From Anaerocolumna cellulosilytica (lineage in GTDB: Bacteria; Bacillota; Clostridia; Lachnospirales; Lachnospiraceae): a DNA stretch of 64,000 nt. Shown here in pieces: positions 61,113 to 64,000 of the stretch (position 1 is its first letter; each line of letters starts with the position of its first letter). Below the pieces are notes generated by a model, which saw nothing but the letters and a program-made list of their open reading frames with translations, was not told the origin of the DNA and made no database searches. Both the position numbers and the translations under genes were made by a program. The stretch covers positions 1,737,501 through 1,801,500 of the forward strand of contig NZ_AP023367.1 of NCBI RefSeq assembly GCF_014218335.1, in the 5' to 3' direction.

Positions 61113-64000
61113 ATGTTTAAAAATTTAGAAAGAAGCAGCGTTCTTTATGAACGAATCTATAAGTTCAATGGTATACTCCCAGAAGTAAATGATGATAAAT
61201 ACTGGGAACGTATTCTGGGGAAAAGTATGGTGGAGAAAATACAGCAAAACCCTGACTTAGTAAAGCATATAAACAATGAGGAATATGAAAATTGCAAAGA
61301 TATATTTCGTGAGATTTGGCTGTTAAACCGCATATTCGAAGAGACTCTATTTTTACAAGAAGAACCTCTTTTGAAGATTCAAGAGGAAGACTTTGAAGTT
61401 TTCTTTACTTATTTTTTAAAGCTTGCACAGTTTTATCTAAAGCAGAAACAAAAAAAGAGTAGCCATAGGAAGGACGAAATAATAAAAGATTACTTAAAGG
61501 CGATTTATAATAGATTAAAAACCTTAAGTATAAGGATTTTAATTAATGAAATTCATCTACTAAAAGAGGAAGGATTGCTGGAAGGTGTAGATACAAAAGA
61601 AGAATACGCATACTACCAAAAGAATTATCTGGGGGATATTCATTATATTTATGAGATAGGTGAAACTTATCCGGTGCTTATGAGAAGTATATTTGAAACC
61701 ATTGCTTCATTCACGGATTTTACCTTAGAGGTCTTAAATAGGCTTCAGAAGGATAGGGAAGAACTTGCAGAGTATATTTTTGAAGGAGAACAAATGAAAG
61801 AAATTCTATCCTTTGAGGCGGATATAGCCGATACCCATCTGCATAATACGGTTATCAGACTCACCTTTGACAATAAAAAAAGTATAATCTATAAACCTTA
61901 TTCTCTAAAGAAGGAAATAAGCTATCAGAAGCTTGTGAATTGGTTCTATAAAAAATGTGATATGACCGAATTTCACAGGGTGATAATAGATAAAGGGCAT
62001 TACGGCTGGGAGGAAGAAATTCTTCAGAAAAGCTGTCAAAATGAATTAGAACTAAAGACATACTATACCAGACTCGGTATTAATTTATTTGTAAACTTCC
62101 TATTAAATACCTGCGATCTGCATTGCGAGAATATTATAGCTTGTGGTGAATATCCGGTAGTTATCGACTTAGAAACGTTAGTAGGGATAGGTGGAATGGA
62201 CGCAGATACTACCAAGGGGAAAATACATAAAATTCTTATGGATTCAGTTTTATATCTGGGAGTATTACCTGCCCTGCACTGGAAGGGAAAGCGTGGAGGC
62301 GTAAATCTAAGTGGAATGAATGGGTATACCGGCCAAACAGTACCTTTTAAAATACCCTGTATCAGATGTCACAAAACTTCTGAAATTGCCATTGATTATA
62401 GAAATCCTATAACCCATGGCGGAAAAAATCTTGCCAAGTTAAATGGACGTTATATAGAATCAAAGAACTATACGAAAGAGCTGTTATTGGGTTTTGAGAA
62501 GGCTTATACAGTTGGACTTAGCAACAAAGATACGATAATAAGCTTTATGAGTGAAGTAAAGACATTAAAAAGCAGGTATCTTTTGCGGGATACACAGTTT
62601 TATTCTGCTCTGTTATTAACCTCCTATCATCCGGATTTTATGATGGATGGAGGCGACAGAAACCTCTTTTTGTACCAGCTATTTGAAAGAGGTTACCTGT
62701 CATATGCACAGAATATAAAGTGCTCTAAAAACAAAATGGGCGCAAGGCAAACGCTTCATATGGTAAACAATATAAAAATAGTGGAAGCAGAAATTAAGGA
62801 ATTGCTAAAAGGAAATATACCAGTGTTTTATATTAGAGTGGACAATAAGGAGCTTATATTACCGGACGGGAGAAGACTTAAAGGATATTTACACTCTACA
62901 GCTTATGATAATGTGATAGCTAAGATAAATGCTTTAAGTTATACAGATTTAGAAAGACAGAGCCTGTTTATAAGAATTACCATGGGGGAAAATTTCATAT
63001 TCAGGAAAGATAAGCTGCTCATTAATTCCATGGATAACAAAAAAGGAGATATCAGACATATCTATCAGGCAGTGGAACGGATTGGCGATATGCTTGTTAA
63101 GGAGGCAATTTATAATAAGGATTTTACAGATGTCAACTGGATTGGGATATTTAATAGCATGACAGGCGATGGTACCAAGATTTTTCAGCCGTTAAATCCA
63201 TATTTATATGACGGTATAGCAGGTCTTGCAATTTTTATGAATGCCTTAAATAAAGTTATTAAGAAATCTTCGTATTCTAAATTGTGCAAGGCGTTAGATA
63301 CAACACTCTTTTCTTATACGGAGTCCTATCGTATGAATGCAGAGGCTGACAAAGAATGTATGACAGGTGCCTTTAGCGGAGAGGCGTCCATTGTATATAC
63401 ATACCAGATTTTATATCAGCTCACAAACAATATCGTTTATTTAGAGTATGCCAAGCGACATGTCAAACCGATACTTTCTGCCATAGAAAAGGATTGTAAA
63501 TATGATGTACTAAACGGTAATGGTGGTTTTATTATTCTGTTATGTAATCTATACAAGTTAACAAAGGAGGAAGAATATATAGCAGCAGCGAATGAAGCCG
63601 CCCGTATTTTAAGTCAATCTGCAATTACTATGCCGGAGGGAATTGGCTGGAAGCTGGAAACGTGTCCTGTTCCACTAGCCGGTTTTTCCCATGGTAATAG
63701 CGGTATGGCTGTAGCTTTTGGGGTTATATCACAAATAACGGGTTCAAAAGAGTATCTGCCTGTCATAAATGAGCTGCTTATGTATGAAGAGAGCTTATAC
63801 TCTGCCAGTCTGAACAGCTGGGTTGACTTACGGGAAGGTAAGAAGAGTGAAAGCACTGCTTCTTGGTGCCATGGAGCAAGTGGTATATTACTCAGCAGAT
63901 TATTTTTAGTTAAAGTCCTTGGCAGTGAGTATTCAGAAAGGCTTGGCAGAGATATCAGCAGGGCAGTAAAGAACGTAATAGAAAGTGAAAAGAAAAACAG
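61113..64000 (+). CDS. lanM: LanM class II lanthipeptide synthetase, C-terminus beyond right edge
   Basis: An open frame of 962 codons to the window edge. The dehydratase domain carries the residues known from CylM in matching order and spacing: Asp240 and His242 in ADTHLHN, Lys261 in IYKP, Asp335/His337/Asn340 in CDLHCEN, and Asp352/Glu354 in VIDLETL. The LanC-like cyclase domain follows, with GFSHGNSGMAVAFG and zinc-ligand Cys919 in SWCHGASG; the second ligand pair should lie just past the edge. The enzyme dehydrates Ser/Thr of the precursor and closes (methyl)lanthionine rings. ATG at 61113 follows AGAGGG. Transport and protease genes are presumably downstream. Confidence 0.95.
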   Translation, partial: MFKNLERSSVLYERIYKFNGILPEVNDDKYWERILGKSMVEKIQQNPDLVKHINNEEYENCKDIFREIWLLNRIFEETLFLQEEPLLKIQEEDFEVFFTYFLKLAQFYLKQKQKKSSHRKDEIIKDYLKAIYNRLKTLSIRILINEIHLLKEEGLLEGVDTKEEYAYYQKNYLGDIHYIYEIGETYPVLMRSIFETIASFTDFTLEVLNRLQKDREELAEYIFEGEQMKEILSFEADIADTHLHNTVIRLTFDNKKSIIYKPYSLKKEISYQKLVNWFYKKCDMTEFHRVIIDKGHYGWEEEILQKSCQNELELKTYYTRLGINLFVNFLLNTCDLHCENIIACGEYPVVIDLETLVGIGGMDADTTKGKIHKILMDSVLYLGVLPALHWKGKRGGVNLSGMNGYTGQTVPFKIPCIRCHKTSEIAIDYRNPITHGGKNLAKLNGRYIESKNYTKELLLGFEKAYTVGLSNKDTIISFMSEVKTLKSRYLLRDTQFYSALLLTSYHPDFMMDGGDRNLFLYQLFERGYLSYAQNIKCSKNKMGARQTLHMVNNIKIVEAEIKELLKGNIPVFYIRVDNKELILPDGRRLKGYLHSTAYDNVIAKINALSYTDLERQSLFIRITMGENFIFRKDKLLINSMDNKKGDIRHIYQAVERIGDMLVKEAIYNKDFTDVNWIGIFNSMTGDGTKIFQPLNPYLYDGIAGLAIFMNALNKVIKKSSYSKLCKALDTTLFSYTESYRMNAEADKECMTGAFSGEASIVYTYQILYQLTNNIVYLEYAKRHVKPILSAIEKDCKYDVLNGNGGFIILLCNLYKLTKEEEYIAAANEAARILSQSAITMPEGIGWKLETCPVPLAGFSHGNSGMAVAFGVISQITGSKEYLPVINELLMYEESLYSASLNSWVDLREGKKSESTASWCHGASGILLSRLFLVKVLGSEYSERLGRDISRAVKNVIESEKKN

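Overview
The window (about 37% GC by eye, AT-rich intergenic DNA, strong AGGAGG-type ribosome binding sites, several GTG/TTG starts) looks like the chromosome of a plant-polysaccharide-degrading, spore-forming Lachnospiraceae bacterium of the Lachnoclostridium phytofermentans type. That placement is inferred from gene content: YesM/YesN two-component pairs, ATPase-less LplB/YtcP-type sugar importers, GH10/GH39/GH43/GH95/GH105 enzymes and LysM-GH18 spore-type proteins. No rRNA, tRNA, CRISPR array, insertion sequence or prophage was seen.

Left to right: a MerR regulator running off the left edge, divergent from a YitT-type membrane protein (1-1154). A LevR-like PRD regulator with a degenerate AAA+ domain is followed by a lactose/cellobiose-type PTS (EIIC, EIIB, EIIA) and a GH1 6-phospho-beta-glucosidase (1425-8203). 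A minus-strand MarR / SDR / acetoacetate-decarboxylase-like group follows (8258-10179). An AraC regulator is divergent from two Gfo/Idh/MocA dehydrogenases and a sugar-phosphate isomerase-like protein (10271-14645). Next come a YesN/YesM pair and a YtfQRT-YjfF-like sugar ABC importer (14770-22823), an ABC-F ATPase (22920-24893), two tandem LysM-GH18 proteins that have lost the catalytic glutamate (24967-27718), and a QueG-like Fe-S protein with a MarR regulator (27876-29505).

From 29618 to 56314 lies a large hemicellulose/pectin utilisation region. It holds GH105, two AraC regulators, GH43, GH95, an ATPase-less importer with a neighbouring membrane protein, then secreted GH10 xylanase and GH43-CBM6-CBM36 enzymes, a second YesM/YesN pair, a second ATPase-less importer and a GH39 beta-xylosidase. 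The likely logic is: secreted enzymes cut arabinoxylan, the two-component system senses products, the importer takes up oligosaccharides using a shared MsmX-like ATPase encoded elsewhere, and GH39/GH43/GH95/GH105 finish the job inside the cell.

The right end (56445-64000, running off the edge) is the most interesting part: a class II lanthipeptide cluster. It has a LoaP-type NusG paralog with a hairpin-rich leader containing perfect 30-bp tandem repeats, a metallo-beta-lactamase-fold hydrolase, an unknown 183-aa protein, an Agr-like LytTR regulator and kinase, a 56-aa GTG-start precursor peptide with a mersacidin/lichenicidin-like NPAGN leader and a core ending FLTLICC, a terminator hairpin, and a LanM synthetase cut by the window edge. 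Helically phased direct repeats upstream of the precursor promoter suggest activation by the LytTR regulator. The LoaP leader shares a two-stem RNA architecture (P1 with an AAAAGG loop, a CCTGATTTA linker, P2, then AGAYGGGAGC before the start codon) with the GH95 leader and, in weaker form, with those of the ABC-F and GH43 genes; this looks like an undescribed cis-regulatory RNA.
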